36,734 bases of DNA from CAZAGD01 sp049699975 (GTDB lineage Bacteria; Desulfobacterota; SM23-61): the NCBI GenBank assembly GCA_049699975.1, contig JBNAWB010000007.1:1-36734 (forward strand), given 5' to 3'. Each line of letters opens with the position of its first letter. Position 1 is the stretch's first letter. The position numbers were made by a program, and so were the translations under genes. This document shows, piece after piece, positions 16,455 through 23,853 of the stretch. The notes beneath the pieces were generated by a model that saw only the letters and a list, made by a program, of their open reading frames with translations, did no database searches and was not told the origin of the DNA.

Positions 16455-16553
16455 TGGCGGAAGTGCATGGGAATCGAACCCACCCGGGACGCCGCTCAGC
16501 GCCCCGCACTGGATTTGAAGTCCAGGAGGGCCACCAGTGCCCTATCCACTTCC
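16455..16553 (-). tRNA. selC: tRNA-Sec (anticodon UCA)
   Basis: On the minus strand the gene starts GGAAGTGGATAGG and ends CACTTCCGCCA, with CCA encoded. The anticodon arm is CTGGA-CTTCAAA-TCCAG, giving anticodon TCA, which reads UGA. The D-arm pairs AGGGC with GCCCT. The variable arm is long and strongly paired, and the T-loop is TTCGATT within GGGTTCGATTCCC. At 99 nt it is close to E. coli selC (95 nt). The acceptor stem pairs 7 bp clearly; the expected eighth pair would be G-G, a small deviation. It serves SelA/SelB-dependent UGA decoding, used by the peroxiredoxin-like gene at 10883-11374. Confidence 0.95.
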
Positions 16554-16569
16554 GCCGATGTTGTTTTTA

Positions 16570-16598
16570 ATTATATAAAAATTTTTTCTTAATGTCGA
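16570..16598 (-). promoter_or_regulatory. Sigma-70-type promoter of selC
   Basis: On the minus strand TCGACA (16593-16598) and a perfect TATAAT (16570-16575) are separated by 17 nt, ending 17 nt before the mature tRNA 5' end. This places the transcription start a few nt upstream of the tRNA, as expected for a tRNA gene. Confidence 0.75.
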
Positions 16599-16599
16599 G

Positions 16600-16789
16600 G
16601 AGCCTGATTTGCCGCTCCCCTTAACCTTCTCCTCCCGAGACTATTTCCCAACCTCTTTTTCGTCATGGTGAGCAACCCCGCCCTTGATGCGGGGGAGCGT
16701 GGGTCACACCGGCATACGCTTCCGCGCGATGACATTACGCCACGGTCTCCCCAGGGAGAAGAGACCACATAAATGAATAGACTTTTCAT
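16600..16789. repeat. Intergenic palindromic repeat region
   Basis: This stretch contains a GC-rich hairpin (ACCCCGC / GCGGGG, 16675-16694) and the element TCGTCATGGTGAGC ... GCGATGACATTA. The last 12 bases (16736-16747) recur at 20908-20919, in both places followed by a CTCCC-AGGG-type palindrome. It looks like another dispersed intergenic repeat family. Confidence 0.5.
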
Positions 16790-17932
16790 TTACTTAATGT
16801 AGCCTTTATTTTTTAGTCCCTCATAAATACTTTTTGCCTTATTTATGCTATCCACAATTAAAGCTGCCGTCATTGTCGCTGAAGAAACGGCATCTACCTG
16901 GGGATCAAAATCTACAGGTTGCAGAATGGATCTCCCGACTAATCTTTTCTTCATTTGCTCTATCTCTTTTTCATCCCAAGGTAAATTATTCTTTTTAGTT
17001 ACTTGCAAGGGCAGAAAATTGAGGATCATCCCTTGCTCATTGAAAGTGAAGATAAAATGAGTAGCATGGCAAATATCGCACGTGGGCGCCCTGCTCACCA
17101 ACTTGGCGAATAAATAAAATTTCTTTTTTGCTTGCTCAATCTCGCCCAAAAATAATCCCTCTCCATCGCCCAGGTCTATTTTAGTAACCTTGAGCACTTT
17201 CCATTCCGGACGGAGCATAGCTTCTTGCACCTTTTTCAAAATCTCTCCTTCTGTATAGGGCAAAAATAACTTTTTCTCCTTGGCCTGCTCAAGTGACGTA
17301 TCTTTCTTTTGTTTAAGCAACACATTCCAATCTGTCAGCAAAGCCTGTTCTATTTCATTCAAAATTTTTTCGGGTTCTTTGGTCAAGCCAACTTTAACTT
17401 GGGCAACGATCAAACCAGCTTCAGTTTTGCGAATGAAAAGAGTAAAAGGAGTAGCGCCTGGGTCACCTATAGCTTCATATGCTAAAAATTTAGGGTCGGG
17501 AACGATGGGGAAGGGAATTTTCTTTTCCTGCCGAAAAGATTCTACCTCATGCTGATTATTTCCTGCCCCTACGCCAAGAAATTTAACCCTATCTTTTAAA
17601 CGAGGGTCGCTGGTCACTTTGGCAAAAACTTGATTCATGATTGGCGCTTGTAATTGGCAAGAAAAACAATATTTATTAAGGTATTCTAAGACAATCAAAT
17701 CCCCTTTTATTTCTTTTAAAGAGAAGGTATCTTTTTTCCCCCACCCCAAAAACTTTTGCGGGAACCCAAGATATTCTTCATCTTGTTTACCTAAGGGCAT
17801 GGGAAAAGAAAATTCGGGGAAAAAATCTCCGGGAGTAATAATGCGAGGTTTTTCCTTGGCCGTTCCTATAGTTGAGAAAACAAAACAAATAAAACAAAAC
17901 CCAATTATGCTGAATAAGATGTCTTTTTTCAT
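16790..17932 (-). CDS. Exported thioredoxin-fold protein with CxxC, CxxCH and FMN-binding-like C-terminus
   Basis: I place the start at the ATG at 17932, 8 nt after GGGGAG; the longer GTG start at 17950 would include the ribosome site. That gives about 380 residues. An N-terminal signal peptide is clear (KKDILFSIIGFCFICFVFST). A TlpA/ResA-like domain follows with the redox motif KYCFSCQLQAP and the strand VKFLGVGAGN. The middle has a CDICHATHF motif, which could bind haem or metal. The C-terminus DAVSSATMTAALIVDSINKA resembles the flavin-attachment region of FMN-binding (NqrC/RnfG-like) domains, where the usual signature is SGAT. I infer a periplasmic redox protein. The exact partner and the role of the FMN-like tail are unknown. 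Confidence 0.75.
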   Translation of the reverse strand: MKKDILFSIIGFCFICFVFSTIGTAKEKPRIITPGDFFPEFSFPMPLGKQDEEYLGFPQKFLGWGKKDTFSLKEIKGDLIVLEYLNKYCFSCQLQAPIMNQVFAKVTSDPRLKDRVKFLGVGAGNNQHEVESFRQEKKIPFPIVPDPKFLAYEAIGDPGATPFTLFIRKTEAGLIVAQVKVGLTKEPEKILNEIEQALLTDWNVLLKQKKDTSLEQAKEKKLFLPYTEGEILKKVQEAMLRPEWKVLKVTKIDLGDGEGLFLGEIEQAKKKFYLFAKLVSRAPTCDICHATHFIFTFNEQGMILNFLPLQVTKKNNLPWDEKEIEQMKKRLVGRSILQPVDFDPQVDAVSSATMTAALIVDSINKAKSIYEGLKNKGYIK

Positions 17933-17989
17933 TTTCATCTCTCCCCGCACTTTGTATATATAAAGTATAAGGGATTAATGGAAATTGTC

Positions 17990-17999
17990 NNNNNNNNNN
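17990..17999. other. Assembly gap (10 N)
   Basis: Ten Ns mark a scaffold join of unknown true length. The bases next to it are inverted copies, GGAAATTG on the left and CAATTTCC on the right, so the missing sequence may sit in a palindrome or repeat. Confidence 0.95.
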
Positions 18000-18013
18000 T
18001 CAATTTCCAAAAA

Positions 18014-18134
18014 GCCCGACCGTTGATCATTTTTTAAATTTCAGCTTAATTCAGGCGGGAAATATTAAAACTGTTAGACGGTCAGCTAAAAAACTTGCCG
18101 TCGAGCACTTTTTAATTTCTGCCTAATTTGCCTA
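18014..18134. repeat. Short intergenic repeat, two copies around an inverted one
   Basis: GACCGTTGATCATTTTTTAA (from 18018) and GCCGTCGAGCACTTTTTAAT (from 18097) are related to GACCGTCGATCAGTTTTAAT at 36689. GACGGTCAG in inverted orientation lies between the first two (18078-18086). The copies at 18018 and 36689 also both lead to AGGCGGG about 20-25 nt later. It looks like a small dispersed repeat family. Confidence 0.45.
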
Positions 18135-18182
18135 ATCTCCCCTGGCCCCTCTTTAGAAAAGAGAGAAGAAAAGGAAAGATTA

Positions 18183-19688
18183 TTATATGCGGGATGCGGA
18201 AACCGGCAAATCTTCGGGGAGAGAGCGGCATTGGAAAGCCAGCCCCGAAGATGATTCTTTTAAAAATAGGTCATTTTTTTGGAACGGAAAGTAGAAAAGC
18301 TCTGGGTCCGTCATTTGCAGTTGGCAATTCTTCAGCCAATTCCTCGCCTGTCGACTCGCTGCTGGGATCATGTATCCCAAAATGGCCATGCCCAAATCCT
18401 TAGCATCTTCTGCCATTAAGCTCCCCCCGATAGTTGTGGGGCGATAACTATCTGGGAAAGAAGTAGAGTTGACTTGCGGTTGAAAATAAGTCATCCGACT
18501 GGCTATACTCAAAATTTGTTTAGGGTCGCGGAATTTTATAGCTGGGATATAAAAAAATATAGGTTTTTTCTTTTCATGCTGTTGATTAAACGCCCGGGGC
18601 GGAGGAGCCAGCCGGTAGAAATCCATCATATTTTCTAAACACTCTTTATCTACCATAATCTGTACCCGCCAGCGCCAAAAAGGCACCCAAAAAAATTCTT
18701 TTCTAAAATTTTCTGATGGAGGTAGAAATACTTGATAGCTCACTTCCCTCCACGCCCCTTTTTTTTCTGCCCACAGTCGCCGGCATACTTCGCAAAAATG
18801 AAGAAGACTAAATGGTCGGAGAGGAAAAGGCCAGCCACAATTGGGACAACGTAGAGGCAGAAAAATAAGCTCGCTAAACCCCAAGGCTGTAGGATTCTCC
18901 TTTCCTTTGAGTTTATTGATAATCTTCTCCCCTTCATCATTTATGGAAATTATTTTTTTACCTATGGCATCAATAAGAAAAAACTCATTATGAGACTCCT
19001 TATTTCCTCGACAAAACCAAATGGGAGAATAGATTATAGAAAATTTTTCTCCTATGCTCTGCTGGAGCAAAACATCGGTTTGGATATCCTCCCCTTCAAA
19101 AAATATATGGGCATAATGCGCAGCTTCCGATTTGACTTTATCTAAAGAAATATCTAAAGGAAGCAATCTTATCCCTTTCTGAAGAAGATCTTGATTTAGT
19201 GGTTGGAGGGGAAGGGCTTGCGTGCGCACGCCTAAATTAAATAGACCAAGATGGAGATCGCCATATCCGGGAATAGTATGATCCATAAGGCGCGTAAGGA
19301 GCATCTTTATCCTCTCCATGGGCTGCGAAAATGCTGAGCCTTGAGATTCTACTTTCATGGGTTTTTGGCCAAAAATCCACCTGTAAACATTGGCCTGCAT
19401 CCGCCAATAGGGGGCATAAAAAAGAAAAGTTTCCCCTGAAAATGATAAGGCCTTCCCTGCATCTTGGGGCGTATTATTTATAATTCTTTGAGCATCTTCA
19501 GCGGAATTAATTTGGGCGGGAAGAAGATAGCGCATTATGCCTTCTCTCCCCCCGATAAGAAGAGCAGAATTACAATAAGGACATTGGACGACTTGCCGAT
19601 CCTCCAAAAAATTAATTTCGCCACCGCACTGTGGGCAATTAGTTTTTATTTTGACTGGGGATTCAGAAAAGGATTCCAAATTGATCAT
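18183..19688 (-). CDS. Zinc-ribbon protein of unknown function associated with SPFH gene
   Basis: 501 residues. The N-terminus has a TFIIB-like zinc ribbon with C18-x2-C21 and C36-x2-C39 (NCPQCGGE ... VQCPYCN). A second ribbon lies near 278-305 (RCPNCGWPF ... HFCEVCRRLW). Many aromatic residues and FYAPYWRM / FWVPFWRW-type segments occur between and after them. No signal peptide or clear membrane helix is seen. It follows the SPFH gene by 40 nt. Bacillus ydjG (zinc ribbon) and ydjI (SPFH plus ribbon) form a comparable operon, so I infer a common membrane-associated complex. The molecular role is unknown. Confidence 0.65.
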   Translation of the reverse strand: MINLESFSESPVKIKTNCPQCGGEINFLEDRQVVQCPYCNSALLIGGREGIMRYLLPAQINSAEDAQRIINNTPQDAGKALSFSGETFLFYAPYWRMQANVYRWIFGQKPMKVESQGSAFSQPMERIKMLLTRLMDHTIPGYGDLHLGLFNLGVRTQALPLQPLNQDLLQKGIRLLPLDISLDKVKSEAAHYAHIFFEGEDIQTDVLLQQSIGEKFSIIYSPIWFCRGNKESHNEFFLIDAIGKKIISINDEGEKIINKLKGKENPTALGFSELIFLPLRCPNCGWPFPLRPFSLLHFCEVCRRLWAEKKGAWREVSYQVFLPPSENFRKEFFWVPFWRWRVQIMVDKECLENMMDFYRLAPPPRAFNQQHEKKKPIFFYIPAIKFRDPKQILSIASRMTYFQPQVNSTSFPDSYRPTTIGGSLMAEDAKDLGMAILGYMIPAASRQARNWLKNCQLQMTDPELFYFPFQKNDLFLKESSSGLAFQCRSLPEDLPVSASRI

Positions 19689-19728
19689 CGCCCTTCAGGC
19701 TTATATGTTCATCCTTTGCGATGCGGGC

Positions 19729-20850
19729 TTATAATTTTTCACCACATTGGTTGCAATAGACAGCCTCGGTTAGTGCCTTAGCCCCACATTTAGAGCAAAA
19801 ACGTTCCTTCTTTTCTACCTTCGCTCCACAAACCATACAGAAGTTAGCTTCTAAAGGAAGATCCGTCCCGCACTGCAAGCACTTGTTTAATTTTAGAATT
19901 TGATGCCCGCAGGAAGGACAAAAGCGAGCATCCAAAGGAATCTTAGCAAAGCATTTGGGGCAAGTGATCTTTTTGCGGCTGGGGGTCATTTTACTCCCTT
20001 CTTCCATATTTTTTAAGAGCATACCTGGAAGAATCATACCCACTCCCGCACCCATACCTAAACCCATTCCCGATATAGCTGCTGCGCCTCCTGCTCCTTT
20101 AGCCGCATCGCCCATAGCTTTAGCTGCCTTATATTTCAAGAAGGCATCAAGATCTCCCACCGCCTCCAAACCACTGCGTTCATCAATCATGCGCTGCACA
20201 TCATCGGGAGGAGTTATATTATTAATGAATAAATCCACCAGCTCGAGGCCATATTTTTGAAAGTCTTCTTGCACAATAGCCTTTAGGGCAATGCCGATTT
20301 CCGTATATTGAGCCGGCAGATGAAAAATACTTTTTAAAGTCTCTCCCAATAAATCATTCAAGCGGGAGACAATGACCTCCCGCAGATAATTGGCAATATC
20401 CTCGGTGGAAAAGATTCCTTGCGTGCCTACTAAGGTATTTACAAACAAAAGCGGCTGCACAATGCGGGTAGTATAATTGCCAAAGGCGCGCAGCCGAATT
20501 ACTCCTAATTCTTCATCTTTGAAGGCCACGGGTTCTTGGGTACCCCATTTCAGATGGGTAAAAACTTTCAAATTGATAAAAAGAATTTCTACGCGGAAAG
20601 GGCTTTTAAAACCAAAAGGTAGACTTAGAACTTTGGTCAATAGGGGCAAGTTTAAAGTAGAAAGTGTATGCCGGCCCGGTCCAAGCACATCGTACCCCTT
20701 GCCATCGCGGAAAAATACTGCGGCCTGGTTTTCTCGAACTACCAGTTGGGCTCCGAATTTTATTTCTGCTGATCCGGATTCAGGAATGCGGTGCACCATC
20801 TCTCGGCCAGATTCATCGAACCACTCTATGACTTCTAAAAATTGTCCCAT
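19729..20850 (-). CDS. SPFH (band 7) domain protein with three C-terminal zinc ribbons, YdjI-like
   Basis: 373 residues with a strong AGGAGG site 5 nt before the ATG. The N-terminal ~215 residues form an SPFH domain (GAQLVVRENQAAVFFRDGKG, GPGRHTLSTLNLPLL, FGNYTTRIVQPLLF, ELVDLFINNITPPDDVQRMI). A Gly/Ala-rich stretch (about 245-280) could insert in a membrane or act as a linker. Three zinc-ribbon pairs follow: CPKC/CPSC, CLQCG/CMVCG and CSKCG/CNQCG. This matches the virion core protein-like / YdjI group, thought to act on membranes in envelope stress. It is the middle gene of a three-gene set. Confidence 0.85.
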   Translation of the reverse strand: MGQFLEVIEWFDESGREMVHRIPESGSAEIKFGAQLVVRENQAAVFFRDGKGYDVLGPGRHTLSTLNLPLLTKVLSLPFGFKSPFRVEILFINLKVFTHLKWGTQEPVAFKDEELGVIRLRAFGNYTTRIVQPLLFVNTLVGTQGIFSTEDIANYLREVIVSRLNDLLGETLKSIFHLPAQYTEIGIALKAIVQEDFQKYGLELVDLFINNITPPDDVQRMIDERSGLEAVGDLDAFLKYKAAKAMGDAAKGAGGAAAISGMGLGMGAGVGMILPGMLLKNMEEGSKMTPSRKKITCPKCFAKIPLDARFCPSCGHQILKLNKCLQCGTDLPLEANFCMVCGAKVEKKERFCSKCGAKALTEAVYCNQCGEKL

Positions 20851-20988
20851 GAGTACCTCCTATTTAAGATTTGAAAAAAATTATCAATGCAGCTCATTAG
20901 CCTCCTCGCGATGACATTATGACTTCTTCTCCCAGGGGAGAGGTAAGATTTAAAACTTCCGCCGTAACGTTGGGAGCCCAGGGCATTT

Positions 20989-21495
20989 TTAACTATATTG
21001 ACTTAATAAATCATTACGCTGACGAAATTTCTTATCCAAGGCCTGCAAAGAAGTATGCAGATCATTAACTTTTTCTAATAATTTATCCCCTATATCATTC
21101 TTTGCTAATCCCTCCCCCAAGGCCCGTATTTTCTGGATATCTTCTACCAGGCGCAGATCAAATTCATAAATTTTTTTGAGCTCCTCCTGGCGAATTTTCT
21201 TCAAATCAAAAATTCCCGAATATCCATAATTAGCGAACTTAATAGAATCAGCCATTTTTTGTAATTGGGAAACAACCGCATTGATCTTCGGGAGCCTACC
21301 CAACTTTTTTTGCCAGGATAAATCCAAAATAACCTTTTCTAAGACTGATTTTAATTCCTGGAGCTGGGCAGATATGTAGGCCCGCAAATTATGATCCGTT
21401 TCTCTTAGATTTTCTTTCTTTCGATAAGTACCAATTCCAGGGATTACCCCCAACCATTTTTCCACCCGGTCAGCAAAACCTTTATTAGGACACAT
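20989..21495 (-). CDS. Coiled-coil protein of unknown function in the SPFH operon
   Basis: The most plausible start is the ATG at 21495, which follows AAAGGAG with suitable spacing; a GTG at 21501 lies inside that ribosome site. That gives 168 residues. The protein is highly helical and charged, with long heptad-like stretches (LRAYISAQLQELKSVLEKVI, KIYEFDLRLVEDIQKIRALG, LLEKVNDLHTSLQALDKKFR). It has no signal peptide or membrane helix. It is not PspA by sequence but sits where coiled-coil partners of SPFH proteins are often found. The product is likely cytosolic or peripheral to the membrane; function unknown. Confidence 0.65.
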   Translation of the reverse strand: MCPNKGFADRVEKWLGVIPGIGTYRKKENLRETDHNLRAYISAQLQELKSVLEKVILDLSWQKKLGRLPKINAVVSQLQKMADSIKFANYGYSGIFDLKKIRQEELKKIYEFDLRLVEDIQKIRALGEGLAKNDIGDKLLEKVNDLHTSLQALDKKFRQRNDLLSQYS

Positions 21496-21928
21496 ATCCA
21501 CTCCTTTCTCTTTTAAGGCGAAACATATCGAAATGGTTAATTGTTTATATTCTCTTCACCTTACCTCTCTCCAAAGAGGTTAGGCCATTATAATTGGCTA
21601 ACCTTGGATGAAAGCTCCAGAGTTAGGCCAGAGGCAGGCATGAATGAAGAAGCATCGGTGGGATAAGAAGATGTTCAAAGTTTACCATCGATTTTCCGCA
21701 AAGGGACGGCGAATCTTTAAATTATTCAATATGATAAAGCTTTTAAATTCGCCCGCACCTATGGAAAAATCACTGCCTCATGATTCTGAATGAATGCCTG
21801 CCTCTGGCCTTTTCATCACCTTTCAACACAGCCTCGTAGGCTAAAAGGAAAATAAAATGAGAATTATGCGAGCCAAAACCCTCAATTTAAAATTTATATC
21901 GGCAAAAATGGCCAGGTATTTAACAATT
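21496..21928. other. Gene-free stretch containing a MITE-like element
   Basis: This 433-nt stretch holds a hairpin near 21570-21595 (GGTTAG / CTAACC arms) and the element at 21625-21810. The remainder shows nothing recognisable. Confidence 0.5.
21625..21810. mobile_element. MITE-like element with perfect 17-bp terminal inverted repeats
   Basis: AGGCCAGAGGCAGGCAT at 21625-21641 is inverted exactly at 21794-21810, enclosing 152 bp. The interior contains a nested imperfect palindrome (GGCGAAT ... ATTCGCC, about 21709-21755). It also contains a 40-codon plus-strand frame (21671-21793, MFKVYHRFSAKGRRIFKLFN and on) that stops just before the right repeat and lacks a good ribosome site. Size, symmetry and lack of a transposase fit a non-autonomous element; no other copy is present in this window. 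Confidence 0.6.
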
Positions 21929-23203
21929 TTATTGGCTGGCCTTTTGGAAGGGGCCTAAACGCGGGGCTGCAAACCATAAACAGACGCTGGCAATTCCCAG
22001 GCAGGCCATGCAGAGGAGAAAGGAAATCAAGTAATGGCCAAATAAATCAAAAAGGTACCCACCCAGCCAAGGACCAATAATTCCACCCAAACCCATGCCC
22101 ATCAATAAAAGCCCAGCGGCAACTCCATAATGCCGCCCTGGAAATATATCGGCCGTAGAGGCGAAAAGAGTTGGCGAGTAAAGACCTATGCCATACCCAA
22201 AAATAACTGCAAATATATAAAGCAACCAAGACTGGGAGGTATCGCGGACCGAAATAAGAGCGAAGAGGCCTGCTATCGAGAAAAGGGAAGCTAAGATTCC
22301 CGCCTTTTCTCGGCCTAAAATATCGGATAAGAATCCGGTAAGTTGTCCAATTACTAAAGTTATGCCCATAAGAGCGAAGATAGAAGCGCTAAAAAAGCTG
22401 CTATAACCGATATCTTGCATGAAGCGAACCTGATGGGCCAGGACCAAATAACAACCGATTCCCCAGAAAAGGGCATAAGATAAGACCAAAAGCCAGAGGC
22501 GGCTGCTTCTTAAAACTTCTATTAATCTGCTTTCTGGTGGAATATAGGTTTGAGCAACCTCGACCCTCTCTGCAGATTCTTTCAGGAAAAAAGGTTCCTC
22601 TCCATAAGCCTGCAGCCCTTTTTCTTCGGGGCGATAGTGAAAGAAAAATAAATATAAAGGAAATAAAAAGATTCCCAGAATCAAAGCCAACATCAGAAAA
22701 GCATTGCGCCAGCCCAAAGAAGAAATTAGGATCTCCACAAAAAGGCTGTAAAGAAAACTTAGGCCTCCGCCCATCTGCCCAAGTCCTAAAACTAAACCTC
22801 TTCTTTGCTTAAACCAATTTATCAAAGCCGGAGCCATAATGGGCCAGCCGCTTAACGCACTTCCTATGGGCATGAGAAGCCCAAAAAGTAGATAAAAATG
22901 CCATAATTTTTGCGCTAACGCACAACCCGCGGTGGCCAGGCCGAGCATACTAATCCCTAAAGGCATTATTATTTTGGGTTTCCAATGTTCGGCCAGGGAG
23001 CCGGCCAAGGGAGCAAAAATACCATAGATAAAAACATTTAAAGAAAACATCATGGCCGTATCACCCCGGCTCCAGCCAAATTCGGCCAAGATGCGCGAAA
23101 AGAAGACCGAAAAAGAATGGCGGATACCATAGATAAGCATCATGCTGACCACGATAATCAACACAATAAACCATCCGTAGAAGATCAAAGGGCGTTTGCT
23201 CAT
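21929..23203 (-). CDS. MFS transporter, oxalate/formate- or monocarboxylate-like
   Basis: 424 residues with 12 predicted membrane helices. The N-terminal YGWFIVLIIVVSMMLIYGIR and the segments SRILAEFGWSRGDTA and NWFKQRRGLVLGLGQMGGGL are typical of the OFA/MCT-like branch of the major facilitator superfamily, which moves small organic anions. The second half has GFLSDILGREKAGILAS, the MFS loop signature. Its ATG overlaps the stop of the PHP gene (TAATG), so it is translated as the last gene of the kor operon. A carboxylate substrate would fit that context, but this is inference. Confidence 0.85.
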   Translation of the reverse strand: MSKRPLIFYGWFIVLIIVVSMMLIYGIRHSFSVFFSRILAEFGWSRGDTAMMFSLNVFIYGIFAPLAGSLAEHWKPKIIMPLGISMLGLATAGCALAQKLWHFYLLFGLLMPIGSALSGWPIMAPALINWFKQRRGLVLGLGQMGGGLSFLYSLFVEILISSLGWRNAFLMLALILGIFLFPLYLFFFHYRPEEKGLQAYGEEPFFLKESAERVEVAQTYIPPESRLIEVLRSSRLWLLVLSYALFWGIGCYLVLAHQVRFMQDIGYSSFFSASIFALMGITLVIGQLTGFLSDILGREKAGILASLFSIAGLFALISVRDTSQSWLLYIFAVIFGYGIGLYSPTLFASTADIFPGRHYGVAAGLLLMGMGLGGIIGPWLGGYLFDLFGHYLISFLLCMACLGIASVCLWFAAPRLGPFQKASQ

Positions 23204-23853
23204 TAACTAACTTTCCTATTATCTTTGGCCTGAATGCGGCCGGCGCGAATTTCCCGGACCAAGTCTTCTTCACAAAAGATGGGCCTTTCAAAGATGGTCA
23301 CGCAGAGACCTACTTCATGTATTTGGTGGGCATCACTACTCCCTGTCCCCGGGAGACCAAGCTTGGCCATCGCCTGTTGGACTTTCAGCAAAGCCTCCTC
23401 GTCATGGTCAGGGTGATAAAGTTCTAAGGCATCGAGCTCTAATTCATAAACCCGTTCTCCAGCTCCATAATATTTTTTCCTGCCCAAACGAGATAATTTA
23501 AATGGGTGAGCGGCTATTAAGATACCCCCTTCTCCGTGGACCCGCTTCCCTAACTCTTGAGCGGAAAGGTCGGCGGTTATGCTCCGCTTTATACCAAAAA
23601 CTAAAAATTCTCCTTCCGGTCCATTTATTGATGAATAGGTTGATATTTCTTGGCCGCGCAGCAGGATTAATCCTAAAGGATCTGCAACTCTCCGTAAACG
23701 ATCAAACTTTTCATCCGGCCAGCGGAGACCATGCTCAGTGAGGGCTAAGCCATCTAAGTTTAATTCCGCAGCTTTTCTTACTAATTCTTCTGGATCTATT
23801 AAAGAGCAGCTTGAATAAAAACTAGTATGGAGATGCAGATCAAATACTTTCAA
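23203..23853 (-). CDS. PHP-domain phosphoesterase-like protein
   Basis: 216 residues. Metal-binding motifs of the PHP superfamily are complete: DLHLHT (5-10), TEHG (39-42), GQEIS with E69, AHPF (115-118) and GSSDAHQ (about 171-177). The domain is close in size to stand-alone PHP proteins of the YciV/RNase AM type, which hydrolyse nucleotides or other phosphoesters. The start is TTG overlapping the preceding gene's TGA (TTGA), so translation is probably coupled to the LOG-family gene. Soluble and cytosolic; substrate not predictable. Confidence 0.87.
   Translation of the reverse strand: MKVFDLHLHTSFYSSCSLIDPEELVRKAAELNLDGLALTEHGLRWPDEKFDRLRRVADPLGLILLRGQEISTYSSINGPEGEFLVFGIKRSITADLSAQELGKRVHGEGGILIAAHPFKLSRLGRKKYYGAGERVYELELDALELYHPDHDEEALLKVQQAMAKLGLPGTGSSDAHQIHEVGLCVTIFERPIFCEEDLVREIRAGRIQAKDNRKVS

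Noticed and set aside
15997..16483. Minus-strand frames of about 99 and 92 codons between the DUF2283 locus and selC
   Set aside because: They run antisense to the transposase remnant, and the second one also overlaps tRNA-Sec. Only the last 35 residues of the first look coding, and that part is listed as a fragment.
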